Shown here in pieces: positions 25,754 through 33,834 of a DNA stretch of 45,534 nucleotides. The stretch comes from a bacterium (lineage in GTDB: Bacteria; Desulfobacterota; Desulfobulbia; Desulfobulbales; Desulfobulbaceae), in assembly GCA_030538155.1 (NCBI GenBank), contig JAUNUN010000023.1:1-45534 (forward strand). Direction: 5' to 3'. A program made the position numbers and the translations under genes. Under the pieces are notes generated by a model, which was not told the DNA's origin, made no database searches, and saw only the letters and a program-made list of their open reading frames with translations. Every line of letters starts with the position of its first letter. Within the stretch, counting starts at the first letter, position 1.

Positions 25754-27895
25754 ATGAAAACACCGTTGCAAAATTTTGAGAAGCCTACAGCCATCTTTAT
25801 GATGGCTGTGTCCTTTCTGGCCCTTTGGGCCTCGCTTATGCATCCTATACTGGATGGAGATATTTGGTTTCATCTGCTCTATGGGCGGGAAATGCTGGCG
25901 CAGAAAACCTTAATTTTGGACCACGCCCAGTTTAGTTGGACGCCTGCCAGCAACGACACCATCTATTGTGCCTGGATTGGCCAGTTGTTTTATTACTTCC
26001 TTTATACCTGTTTTGCGGAGCCTGGCATTATTGCCTTTCGCTACCTGGCCTGTACCATCCCCTTCCTGGCCGTGGCCCATATTGCCTGGCAGCGCGGTGT
26101 ATTGTTTAGGGTGACGCCTTGGCTGGCGGCAACTATTTCGATTTTTATTCTGGCTATTGCTTCTTTAGACAAACCCGAACTGCTTTCCCTCGTTTTTATG
26201 ACGGTGCTGGTGTGGAACTGGTTTCAAATACGTCAAGTCGGTTCTAAGACTTTAGTAAATGTGTATCTATTTCCAATAGTAATGCTTATTTGGGTTAATA
26301 GTCACGGTATTTTTATTTTTGGGTGTATTTATTTGTTGATAATTGGAATTGGAGAGACTTGTCATCAATTGATATATCGAAGACGAGCTTTGCCAAAAAA
26401 AATATATATACATTTATGCATTGCTTTGTCTCTTTCCTTAGTTGCTATTTTTTGTACTCCCTATGGATTGAGATATATTCAAAGTATTGTTGATGTGCAT
26501 CTTAATGTGTCCGAGAAGAGCAATTTTGCAGTCGTATCGGCCTGGCAGGAGACGTTTAGTTTTGATCACCCTTGGTATTATGTATTTGCTAATAGTGCTG
26601 TTGTGCTCATTTTGATTGTCCTTTTTTCTTCATTGAAAAAAAGAGAAGTTGGATTTGTTGTGGTATTCACAAATCTAATTTTTTCATATTTTTTTACCAT
26701 TCATGCCAGGCTAATATATCTTTGGGTGCCGATTTTTCTTTTAACCATAGCGTATTATTCTAATTCATTGTATTCATCTAAAATAAAGCGACATGCAACA
26801 TGCTTTCTGTCCGTCAGTTTTGTAAATATATTTGCGACATTACTGCTTTTCTATTTACTTATTTATCACCCGCCGACTGAACGTTGGCCAGACTTTGGTT
26901 ATGGTGATCGTTTTACAATTAAAGAAGAGGTTGACTATATAGAAGCTCATTATCCCAATGCTCGTTTGGGTAACCTTTATGATGAAGGAGCCTATATACT
27001 TTGGAGAAGGTGGCCTGTACAAAAAGTTATGATAGATGCGCGATATTTTCCATATCGGTACTGGTTTTCCGACTTTAGGCCGTTTTCAAATGGTGAATCA
27101 ATTACCCCATTTTTACAGAAGCATCCTTTTGATCTGGCCGTCATTCCACATAGAAATATGATGCTTAATTATTGGTTTAGTAAGAATAAAGAGTGGCAAC
27201 CTGTATACTATAGTAAGGGTGCTGTGCTCTATGTCCCAGTAATTCAGAATCCTGAATCGAGATCCCTACCTTTGCAACGCGGTCAAGATATTGCCGCCAT
27301 TAAAAACATGCAAATAAATTTTTGGGTACTCAATACAACTCTTTTACTAAGAGATTGGGAGGGTTATGATATTTTGTTGCAGAGTATGCGTCAGAGATTT
27401 ACGCAGTCCAAACAGAGAACTGTTATTGAGGGAGTTTCCAAATTAAAACCTGCCATCGTAGCTTTTGAGCAGCAGGATTTTCTTAAATCTCTTGAATTCT
27501 TTGAGGAGGCCAACAGGCTGAATGGTGGCTATCCGCAGGGTTTGGCTGCCGCCGCCTTAATGCAATCCATTAAGGATTGGCACGATGGCCGCTATAACGA
27601 AGCGGTGCGGAGGGGATTGCGTTCTCTTTTGGCACAGGAATCTTTTGCCGCTACATATAACTTGGCAGTAATGGGCTGGCAGCTTGAAGTGATGGGTTTT
27701 AACCAAGGTATGGCCAACATCCAATTAATCGACTCTGAGAAGCAGGTATTGGGGGAATGGCGCAAAGCCTTGCAACAGCTTATCGATACGCCTGATATTC
27801 CAAGGCATTATCAACCGGTTGTAGCCAATGCTAAAAAGATTTTGGCTGGTGACGAGCGCGCCTCAATATTTTTTGTTCCTCAAGACTGGATGTAA
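25754..27895 (+). CDS. polytopic membrane protein with soluble C-terminal domain (GT-C-like)
   Basis: 713 residues from the ATG at 25754; a TTG at 25742 is possible. The N-terminal 380 residues have about ten membrane segments. The first loop contains HPILDGDIWFHLLYGREML, with an acidic pair as in oligosaccharyl- or mannosyl-transferase-like membrane enzymes. The second half is soluble: a RLGNLYDEGAYILWRRWP block, then a helical TPR-like tail (AFEQQDFLKSLEFFEEANRL near residue 585). Similar proteins occur in polysaccharide and pilin glycosylation loci, but no substrate can be assigned. The 5' and 3' ends have GC content close to the host genes while the middle (about 26.2-27.4 kb) is AT-rich, a mosaic pattern. 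The stop is two bases before wecE. Confidence 0.68.
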   Translation: MKTPLQNFEKPTAIFMMAVSFLALWASLMHPILDGDIWFHLLYGREMLAQKTLILDHAQFSWTPASNDTIYCAWIGQLFYYFLYTCFAEPGIIAFRYLACTIPFLAVAHIAWQRGVLFRVTPWLAATISIFILAIASLDKPELLSLVFMTVLVWNWFQIRQVGSKTLVNVYLFPIVMLIWVNSHGIFIFGCIYLLIIGIGETCHQLIYRRRALPKKIYIHLCIALSLSLVAIFCTPYGLRYIQSIVDVHLNVSEKSNFAVVSAWQETFSFDHPWYYVFANSAVVLILIVLFSSLKKREVGFVVVFTNLIFSYFFTIHARLIYLWVPIFLLTIAYYSNSLYSSKIKRHATCFLSVSFVNIFATLLLFYLLIYHPPTERWPDFGYGDRFTIKEEVDYIEAHYPNARLGNLYDEGAYILWRRWPVQKVMIDARYFPYRYWFSDFRPFSNGESITPFLQKHPFDLAVIPHRNMMLNYWFSKNKEWQPVYYSKGAVLYVPVIQNPESRSLPLQRGQDIAAIKNMQINFWVLNTTLLLRDWEGYDILLQSMRQRFTQSKQRTVIEGVSKLKPAIVAFEQQDFLKSLEFFEEANRLNGGYPQGLAAAALMQSIKDWHDGRYNEAVRRGLRSLLAQESFAATYNLAVMGWQLEVMGFNQGMANIQLIDSEKQVLGEWRKALQQLIDTPDIPRHYQPVVANAKKILAGDERASIFFVPQDWM

Positions 27896-27897
27896 AC

Positions 27898-29043
27898 ATG
27901 GAGAAAATTCCCTTTAATAAGCCGCATATGACCGGCAAGGAACTGTATTACATTGCCCAGGCCCACTTTAACGGCATGCTGGCAGGCGATGGCCCCTTTA
28001 CCCAAAAGTGCCATCAGTGGTTGCAGCAGCATACCGGCGCGGCCAGGGCCCTGCTCACCCATTCCTGCACTGCGGCCCTGGAGATGGCGGCGCTTTTGTT
28101 GGATATTCAGCCCGGCGATGAAATCATCATGCCCTCCTACACCTTTGTTTCCACGGCCAATGCCTTTGTACTCCGGGACGGAGTACCGGTCTTTGTCGAT
28201 ATCCGTGCAGATACCCTCAATATGGACGAAAAGCTGATCGAGGCAGCCATTACCGAAAAAACCAGGGCTATCGTACCAGTGCATTATGCAGGCGTGGCCT
28301 GCGAAATGGACAGCATCATGGCCATTGCCCGCAAGCATGGGCTGGCAGTGGTGGAAGATGCGGCTCAGGGTGTAATGGCCGGCTATAAGGGTCGCACCCT
28401 AGGCAGCATCGGCGATTTGGGCGCCTACTCCTTTCATGAAACCAAAAATGTTATTTCCGGTGAAGGCGGGGCGCTTTTAATACGGGATGGAGAGCTGGTG
28501 CAGCGGGCAGAGATAATTCGAGAGAAGGGCACGGACCGTAGCCGTTTCTTTAGGGGCGAAGTAGATAAGTACACCTGGCAGGAGCCCGGTTCCTCATATC
28601 TGCCAGGCGAATTGATCGCAGCTTTTCTGTGGGCCCAGCTGGAAGAGGGTGCAGCAATAACCGCTGCTCGCCTGCAGCTTTGGCAAACCTACCACGCCCT
28701 GCTGGCCCCTCTGGAAGAGCAGGGCCTGCTCAGGCGTCCCATTATTCCCGAGGGCTGCCGCCACAACGCCCACATGTACTATGTGCTCTTGCCTCCCACC
28801 TGCGATCGTGATGCCTGCATTGCAGCCATGAAGCGGGAGAATATCTATCCAGTGTTCCACTACGTACCCTTGCACGATTCACCTGCGGGTCGCCGTCTGG
28901 CCCGTGTTAGCGGTGAACTGACGGTCACCGAGGAGTTGGCGCCCCGCCTGCTCCGCCTGCCCCTGTGGATAGGGCTGAATACAGTCCTGCAGGGGCATAT
29001 CTGTCGGGCGTTGCAGGGGGCCATGGTGAAATCTATGCGCTAG
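27898..29043 (+). CDS. wecE: dTDP-4-amino-4,6-dideoxygalactose transaminase
   Basis: 381 residues, close to E. coli WecE/RffA over the whole length. A PLP-dependent DegT/DnrJ/EryC1 aminotransferase that converts TDP-4-keto-6-deoxyglucose to TDP-4-amino-4,6-dideoxygalactose. Visible blocks are LLTHSCTAALEMAALLLDIQ, PGDEIIMPSYTFVSTANAFV, VVEDAAQGV and the PLP Lys in FHETKN near residue 183, then GEGGALL. IIREKGT.RS.FFRG.VDKYTW is a WecE-specific stretch. It provides the substrate for the WecD-like acetyltransferase five genes upstream. The TDP-sugar precursor genes (rmlA/rmlB) are not in the window. A very strong terminator follows. Confidence 0.94.
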   Translation: MEKIPFNKPHMTGKELYYIAQAHFNGMLAGDGPFTQKCHQWLQQHTGAARALLTHSCTAALEMAALLLDIQPGDEIIMPSYTFVSTANAFVLRDGVPVFVDIRADTLNMDEKLIEAAITEKTRAIVPVHYAGVACEMDSIMAIARKHGLAVVEDAAQGVMAGYKGRTLGSIGDLGAYSFHETKNVISGEGGALLIRDGELVQRAEIIREKGTDRSRFFRGEVDKYTWQEPGSSYLPGELIAAFLWAQLEEGAAITAARLQLWQTYHALLAPLEEQGLLRRPIIPEGCRHNAHMYYVLLPPTCDRDACIAAMKRENIYPVFHYVPLHDSPAGRRLARVSGELTVTEELAPRLLRLPLWIGLNTVLQGHICRALQGAMVKSMR

Positions 29044-29069
29044 CTATGCTGACAGAAAATTGCTGCAGT

Positions 29070-29113
29070 ACCCGAAGGGGGTGACAAGCTTTGTCACCCC
29101 CTTCGGGTTTTTG
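29070..29113 (+). terminator. strong intrinsic terminator of the glycan cassette
   Basis: ACCCGAAGGGGGTGACAA (29070-29087) and TTGTCACCCCCTTCGGGT (29091-29108) are perfect 18-base reverse complements with a three-base gap, followed by T residues to 29112. It separates the glycan genes from pilA. Confidence 0.95.
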
Positions 29114-29256
29114 GCGCCTAGAGTGCCCCTTTTTGACCATGGCCGCATTGGCTACGAATGGCTTCGGGAAAAGCCTATTGAGGATAAAAACTCATTTAAT
29201 TGTTTTTTCAATGTAATATTAAATAGTTGGATTGTAATTTTTATTTTTAATCACAA

Positions 29257-29273
29257 CTGGCACGCTTTGTGGA
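29257..29273 (+). promoter_or_regulatory. candidate sigma54 promoter of pilA
   Basis: CTGGCACGCTTTGTGGA matches the -24 element (TGGCACG) exactly, but the -12 element reads GTGG rather than TTGC, keeping the correct 10-base GG-to-G spacing. It lies about 70 bases before the pilA start. pilA genes in this group are commonly RpoN/PilR-dependent, and a PilR-like activator is encoded at 34260. A second weaker match, TGGCGC-N5-GTGC, is at 29112-29126. Confidence 0.45.
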
Positions 29274-29343
29274 TTGTAAAACGTAAAGCACAACAACGTG
29301 GCACAGCGCCGCACTAAAACAAACTCTGAAAAGGAGCACAGTC

Positions 29344-29757
29344 ATGAAAAAGTTTTTCACCCTTCGTAAAGGCAATGCAAAAGGTTTTACCCTGGTCGAG
29401 TTGATGATCGTTGTGGCCATTATCGGTATTTTGGCCGCCATCGCCATCCCCCAGTTTGCCCAGTACCGCATGCGCGGCTATGTTTCCACCATCAACAGTG
29501 ATGTCAAGAACGCCTTTACCGCCTTGGCCGCCATGGTGGCTGACAACTCGGCCTTGGATGTCGCAAATGTCACTATACCCCAGGTCGTCGACGCTGGTTT
29601 CACCCAATCTCCCGGTGTAACAACCACCTTTACTAGTCAGGCCAACTGGAATGACTATCAACTTCAATCGAATGGTCTGGCCGCCTGGGGCTTGGGAAAG
29701 GGTACTGCTGAGATGGCTCAGGACGGTGTGTTGGTGCCTGCCTCCGTTAAGCCGTAG
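29344..29757 (+). CDS. pilA: type IVa major pilin
   Basis: 137 residues with a strong AAAAGGAG ribosome-binding site. The prepilin leader is 14 residues (MKKFFTLRKGNAKG) and is cut by prepilin peptidase before FTLVELMIVVAIIGILAAIA, leaving a 123-residue pilin with N-methylated Phe1 and conserved Glu5. Aromatic residues at mature positions 1, 24, 27 and 32 (F, F, Y, Y) match those in Geobacter PilA. Unlike the Geobacter pilin the protein has a C-terminal globular part rich in Thr, Ser and Asn, with no Cys pair. It stands alone between two strong terminators, as expected for a highly expressed major pilin. Confidence 0.95.
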   Translation: MKKFFTLRKGNAKGFTLVELMIVVAIIGILAAIAIPQFAQYRMRGYVSTINSDVKNAFTALAAMVADNSALDVANVTIPQVVDAGFTQSPGVTTTFTSQANWNDYQLQSNGLAAWGLGKGTAEMAQDGVLVPASVKP

Positions 29758-29814
29758 CAACAACCTCATCGCCATGATGTAGATTTTTGCGATAGAATTT
29801 GTAGGATATGAACT

Positions 29815-29844
29815 GGGAAGCTGTTATAGCAGCTTCCCTTTTTT
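29815..29844 (+). terminator. intrinsic terminator of pilA
   Basis: GGGAAGCTG (29815-29823) pairs with CAGCTTCCC (29830-29838), followed by six T. It lies 58 bases after the pilA stop. Confidence 0.92.
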
Positions 29845-29920
29845 GTGTTTGAGGCCTTGCTTGTTCGCCAGGGAATATTTTTAGTTGAGGGCTATGCGCT
29901 TTTCTTGCTAAAGTAGCAGC

Positions 29921-30673
29921 ATGATTACCTTTGACAGCGTTTCCAAAAGCTTTGTTATCGATGTGCGCGGCAGAAAACATATTGCCCTGCGCGAGCTTTC
30001 CTTTCAGGTGGAAGCAGGGGAGTGTTTGGGCCTGATCGGCGCAAACGGTGCGGGCAAGAGCACCAGTATCCGCCTGCTCATGGATTTTATCCGCCCGGAT
30101 AGCGGCCGCATCGAACTCTTCGGTCAAGCGCGCCACCAGCCGCAACTGCGCACACGCATCGGCTATCTGCCCGATGTGGCCATGTTTCCACCCAGCCTGA
30201 CTGTTCTGGATCTCTTGCGCTTTACTGCCCGAACCTGCGGCATTTCTTCTATGGCTTTGGCGCAGCGCTCGCAGGAATTGCTCACCATGCTGGATTTGTG
30301 GGAGGTGCGACGGCGGCCCCTGCGCAAGTTCTCCAAAGGTATGCAGCAGCGCGCCAACTTTGCCGTGGCCCTGGTGAATGATCCTGAACTCCTGATTCTC
30401 GATGAACCCATGAGCGGGCTTGACCCCATTGGTCGGGAAAAGATCAGCACTCTTATCAGCCGGCTCAAGCAGCAGGGCAAGACCATTCTTTTTTGCTCCC
30501 ACATCCTCTACGATGTGGACCGACTGGTGGATAATGTCCTCCTGCTGGATCAGGGAAGAAGGCTCTTTTTCGGCCCGCCTGCTGAACTGGTACGGGAAGA
30601 GGTGGCGCAGAATTTGAGTGGGGCCTTTGTCAGCCGGATCAACCGTGTACGGCAGGAGGAGGCCCATGTTTAG
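29921..30673 (+). CDS. ABC transporter ATP-binding protein (PilH-like by position)
   Basis: 250 residues. Walker A GANGAGKST near residue 40, Q-loop region with YLPDVAMFPP, signature variant FSKGMQQR near 137 and Walker B LLILDEPMSGLDP near 157. A C-terminal H-loop SHILYD is present. It energises an ABC transporter with the membrane protein encoded next, whose start overlaps this stop. In Myxococcus and Geobacter an ABC transporter of this type (pilGHI) lies beside pilA and is needed for pilus assembly or pilin export; the same place and partners here support that role, though cargo is unknown. It follows the pilA terminator, so it has its own promoter. Confidence 0.88.
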   Translation: MITFDSVSKSFVIDVRGRKHIALRELSFQVEAGECLGLIGANGAGKSTSIRLLMDFIRPDSGRIELFGQARHQPQLRTRIGYLPDVAMFPPSLTVLDLLRFTARTCGISSMALAQRSQELLTMLDLWEVRRRPLRKFSKGMQQRANFAVALVNDPELLILDEPMSGLDPIGREKISTLISRLKQQGKTILFCSHILYDVDRLVDNVLLLDQGRRLFFGPPAELVREEVAQNLSGAFVSRINRVRQEEAHV

Positions 30674-31487
30674 ACGTATTACTGCGCAGACACAACTGGT
30701 GGTGCTGGGCGGTCTGCGCCGCCGCACGCTGCTTGGGCTCTTTCTCTTTTCCTTGGGTGCTATTCTGGCCGGGCTTTTGTTTGTTCAGTTCATCCCGCGC
30801 GACATTGGGCGGGCTGCCGGCGATTTTCTTTTTTCAGTGGTGTGGGTGAGCGGTTTTTTCTTTCTCCTCTTTTATACCGTACCGGCTGCTGCCTGGGGGG
30901 AAGAACGCAGTTTTTTGCCGGTCTATCTGGCCCGGCCCATCTCTCGCAGTGAGTATGTGCTGGGTCTGTTTGCGGGCATGGCACTTTTGTTAGCCTTTTT
31001 GCATCTGCTGCTTGGCCTGGCCAACTGGGGTATTTTGTACGTTGTTCGCCGGGGTGTGGAGGAATCTGCTTTTCCGGTGCTCTCTTTACCCTGGTTTCTG
31101 CTGGCCGCCTGCGGCCTGTATTTGATCCATCTCCAGTTGTTGGCGGTTATCCTCTTATTTACCAGTGGCGTGCGCGGCAGCTTTCCTATTCTGCTCTGCA
31201 CCATCTGCTACTATTTTATTTGCACCGGCCTGCCGGTGGTGCGGGAATCGCTGATTGGCCCTGGAGCAGGTGGAGCCGGCCAGACAAGCATATACCCTTT
31301 ACTGCTTCAGGGCTTAAATGCCCTGTTCCCGGATGCCTCCTGGCTGGATTTCAAAACCCTGGTCGTATCCACCGATCCCGCCCCTGCAGCACTGAATGTG
31401 GGGCTTACCTTTACGCTTGCCCTCCTGTATATCTTGGTCGTTATGGGCGGAGCCTGCCTGATCTATGAACGACGAGATCTGCAATAA
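30666..31487 (+). CDS. ABC transporter permease (PilI-like by position)
   Basis: 273 residues from the ATG at 30666, which overlaps the ATPase stop by eight bases; GGAGGA lies just upstream. Six hydrophobic segments are visible (for example LLGLFLFSLGAILAGLLF, VWVSGFFFLLFYTV, and TLALLYILVVMGGACLI). Basic YLARPISRSEYVLG between TM2 and TM3 is typical of ABC-2 type permeases. It probably pairs with the preceding ATPase. The gene is followed, one base after its stop, by a membrane-anchored protein. The three-gene set resembles pilGHI next to pilA in other deltaproteobacteria. Confidence 0.82.
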   Translation: MFRRITAQTQLVVLGGLRRRTLLGLFLFSLGAILAGLLFVQFIPRDIGRAAGDFLFSVVWVSGFFFLLFYTVPAAAWGEERSFLPVYLARPISRSEYVLGLFAGMALLLAFLHLLLGLANWGILYVVRRGVEESAFPVLSLPWFLLAACGLYLIHLQLLAVILLFTSGVRGSFPILLCTICYYFICTGLPVVRESLIGPGAGGAGQTSIYPLLLQGLNALFPDASWLDFKTLVVSTDPAPAALNVGLTFTLALLYILVVMGGACLIYERRDLQ

Positions 31488-31488
31488 C

Positions 31489-32337
31489 ATGAAAAACATG
31501 AAAAGCGCCGTTCTATTTCTGGCAGGTGTTCTGCTTTATGCCTCTTTTTTTTTCCTGCATGAGCGGCAGTGGGCCGGCCGTGTAGAACGCCTGCCCGTGG
31601 CCCAGCCTGTGCCGTATTACCGGGTGCTTGCCGGATATGTGCAGGAGTTGACAGCAGAAATGCTGTTTGTGCGCACCAATGTCTTTATTGGCCGTGCCAC
31701 CATGCAGAACAAGCCGCTCTTGCCCGATGGGCCGGCCATTGCCCAGAATTTTGAGGTGGTAACCACGCTTTACCCGCGCTTTCTGGCCCCGTATTACCCG
31801 GCCCAGGCTTTTCTGCCGGATCTTTCGCCCGATCTTGCCAAACGCACCAATGCCATTCTAGAAAATGGTATTGTCGCCTATCCGGAAGAGCTGTCCCTCC
31901 GCTTCAGTCATGCTGCCAATTATTTTTTGTGGATGAACGATCCTGCCCGCGCCGGCGAGGCCTTTGCCAAGGCCGCCGCAATTGCGGGCGCACCGCCGCT
32001 CTACGGACGTTTGGCGGAGATGTTCGTTTCACCCGAAGGGGCGCTTAAGGCAGGCATGCTGTCGCTTTTGGTATTACGCAATGCAGAAAAAGATCCAAAG
32101 GTGAAGGAAAAATACGGGCGTCAACTGCTTATGTACGAGCGGACGATTGAGGTGCAGAGCGCTGTCCAGGCCTATATCCGGGATCATGGTGCAGCCCCTG
32201 CAACACTGGAGCAGCTGCAGCCCCTCTATCTGCCGGTTGTACCGGTTTTTGACCAAGGGTATACGCTCATCTACGATCCTCCACATGTTTCCCTCCGCCG
32301 GCAGGAGGGAAGCCCGCATTCAGGTCAGCTGAATTGA
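31489..32337 (+). CDS. membrane-anchored helical-repeat protein of the pilus ABC cluster (PilG-like by position)
   Basis: 282 residues from the ATG at 31489, one base after the permease stop; ATGs at 31465 and 31498 are in frame. One N-terminal membrane segment (AVLFLAGVLLYASFFFL) is followed by a periplasmic helical region. The pairs YYPAQAFLPDLSPDLAKRTN and EELSLRFSHAANYFLWMNDPARAGEAFAKAA suggest TPR-like helical hairpins. The C-terminus has a short stretch, PATLEQLQPLYLP, near residue 245. No family is named with certainty. Its place in the operon suggests it works with the ABC transporter in pilus biogenesis. Confidence 0.65.
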   Translation: MKNMKSAVLFLAGVLLYASFFFLHERQWAGRVERLPVAQPVPYYRVLAGYVQELTAEMLFVRTNVFIGRATMQNKPLLPDGPAIAQNFEVVTTLYPRFLAPYYPAQAFLPDLSPDLAKRTNAILENGIVAYPEELSLRFSHAANYFLWMNDPARAGEAFAKAAAIAGAPPLYGRLAEMFVSPEGALKAGMLSLLVLRNAEKDPKVKEKYGRQLLMYERTIEVQSAVQAYIRDHGAAPATLEQLQPLYLPVVPVFDQGYTLIYDPPHVSLRRQEGSPHSGQLN

Positions 32338-32506
32338 TTCCCTCCCCGGCAATGCCCGTCAGCAAATTCACCGCCGCCTGATGCGGCGCGAAGAGCCGAC
32401 CCAGCTTCATCGCGCAGCGCACTCGCAGTCGGCTCTCGTACGTCTCTTTACAGGGCCGCAACCTAGGGCTGCCGCCGGCAGGGCTGTGCGTTATCGCCTT
32501 GACGCG

Positions 32507-32523
32507 TTTTTTGATCTGGAATT
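32507..32523 (+). repeat. terminal fragment of the dispersed structured repeat (copy E)
   Basis: TTTTTTGATCTGGAATT matches the right end of the 45-kb copy (TTTTGATCTGGAATT) over 15 bases. The rest of the element is not recognisable upstream. Confidence 0.5.
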
Positions 32524-32529
32524 TGATTG

Positions 32530-32559
32530 ATTGCCCCCACGCTGGAGCATAAGGACGAT
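32530..32559. repeat. decayed copy of the REP-like palindrome
   Basis: Aligned base for base with the palindrome form ATCGTTCCCACGCT-GG-AGCGTGGGAACGAT, 23 of 30 positions agree with no gaps. The central CCCACGCTGGAGC is intact while the outer arms have lost pairing, as expected for an old copy. It begins six bases after the dispersed-repeat fragment. Confidence 0.55.
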
Positions 32560-32652
32560 GTGGTTGCTCCAGAGCCAGCGCTTCGAATGAATGCCTACCC
32601 AGCTCCGGCCACTGTTTGCTCATCCCTTGAAACCCTGTGATGGTAGCTGCCC

Positions 32653-33834
32653 ATGCGTTCGCTGGCCCTTCGCTTTTCTTTAATCGTGTTTTGTTCCCTC
32701 CTGGTGGCCATGGCCCTGGTGGATGCGGTGGTCAGCGCTCTCTGGTTCATCCAGGTGCGGGCTGATGCAGAGGCTGTGGCGCGCATTTGGGCGCTGCAGC
32801 CGCTGATTGCCGTATATATAGTAGTCAACGCCCTTATCTTCAGCCTGCTCTTCTTCTTCCGTTTTAGTGCCCATGTTTCCCGGCCCCTGCAGAGCTTGGC
32901 TGCAGTGGCCGGTCGTCATCAGGATGACAATCAGCCCACTTTTCCGGATTTGCCCCAATTGGGCGAACTGCACCGGCTTTCCTTTAGCTTGAACCGGATG
33001 CTGAGGCGCATCGAGCAAGATCGCGCTCGTCTGCAGGCCACTGCGGCTGAACTGGCCCGCAAAAATGAAGAGCTGTTGTTCAACCAGGAAGAGATGATCC
33101 GCACCGAAAAACTGGCCGCCACCGGCAGACTGGCTGCCGGGCTGGCCCATGAGCTTGGTAATCCGCTGGGAGTGGTGCAGGGATATCTGGAACTGATGCA
33201 GATGGAGGACTGCGGCGACAGCGAACGCCTTGAATATAGCAGCAATGCCCTGGCCGAAACCGACCGCATGCACAGGCTTATCTCCACCCTTTTACAAACG
33301 GCCCGCAGCAGACCGGGTGCGGTGGAGCCGATTGACATGCACCGCGTGTTGCGTAATTTTGTGACTGCCTTGCAGCCGCAGGCGCTCTTAAAAGGTATTG
33401 CGGTGCGCCTTTCTCTTGGGGCGGAGAACGCCTCGGTTGCTGCAGCGGAGGACAGCATGCGCCAGGTTTTGTTGAATGCCCTCTTCAATGCGGTGGATGC
33501 CGTCCGCGCCACGGGCAGGCTGGACGGGCTTATTGAACTGACGACCCAGGCAGTACAGAAAAATGGCCGAGCATGGTTTGAGATTTGCATATTAGATAAT
33601 GGCTGCGGCCTTGATTCGGAGCAGGCTGCCAAAATCTTTGATCCCTTTTTCAGCACCAAGGAGCCGGGAGCAGGCACGGGCCTGGGGCTCTCGGTTTCGC
33701 TCTCTCTGGTGGAAAGCATGGGCGGCAGCATGTACGCGCTGAACCGGGAAGGTGGCGGCATGGCCCTGTACATCCTTTTGCCGCTGCTGCCCGCTGCTTT
33801 TGATACTTCCGGCAAAGCCGGCGCCGGCGCATAA
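32653..33834 (+). CDS. sensor histidine kinase (PilS-like by position)
   Basis: 393 residues. Two membrane segments (about residues 7-30 and 50-70) flank a very short loop; a HAMP-like linker and a coiled coil (RARLQATAAELARKNEELL) follow. The dimerisation domain carries the phosphorylated His in GLAHELGNPLGVVQGYLELM near residue 166. The ATPase domain has an N box (NALFNAVDAV), G1 (DNGCGL), F box (FDPFFSTK) and G2 (GTGLGLSVS). The type resembles NtrB-class kinases that partner NtrC-family regulators, one of which is encoded next. Unlike Pseudomonas PilS, it has two rather than six membrane segments, so its signal input may differ. Confidence 0.88.
   Translation: MRSLALRFSLIVFCSLLVAMALVDAVVSALWFIQVRADAEAVARIWALQPLIAVYIVVNALIFSLLFFFRFSAHVSRPLQSLAAVAGRHQDDNQPTFPDLPQLGELHRLSFSLNRMLRRIEQDRARLQATAAELARKNEELLFNQEEMIRTEKLAATGRLAAGLAHELGNPLGVVQGYLELMQMEDCGDSERLEYSSNALAETDRMHRLISTLLQTARSRPGAVEPIDMHRVLRNFVTALQPQALLKGIAVRLSLGAENASVAAAEDSMRQVLLNALFNAVDAVRATGRLDGLIELTTQAVQKNGRAWFEICILDNGCGLDSEQAAKIFDPFFSTKEPGAGTGLGLSVSLSLVESMGGSMYALNREGGGMALYILLPLLPAAFDTSGKAGAGA

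Larger units (their letters stand above)
32338..32652. other. intergenic repeat island before the histidine kinase gene
   Basis: 315 bases without a convincing gene. It is GC-rich with several short inverted segments (for example GCCGCCTGATGCGGCG and AGCCGAC/GTCGGCT around 32394-32434). It contains a terminal fragment of the dispersed repeat and a decayed palindrome, back to back. Open frames on both strands give no recognisable protein. Confidence 0.5.

Noticed and set aside
32267..32623. Minus-strand 118-codon open frame in the repeat island
   Set aside because: It overlaps the end of the preceding gene and two repeats, and its product is not recognisable.
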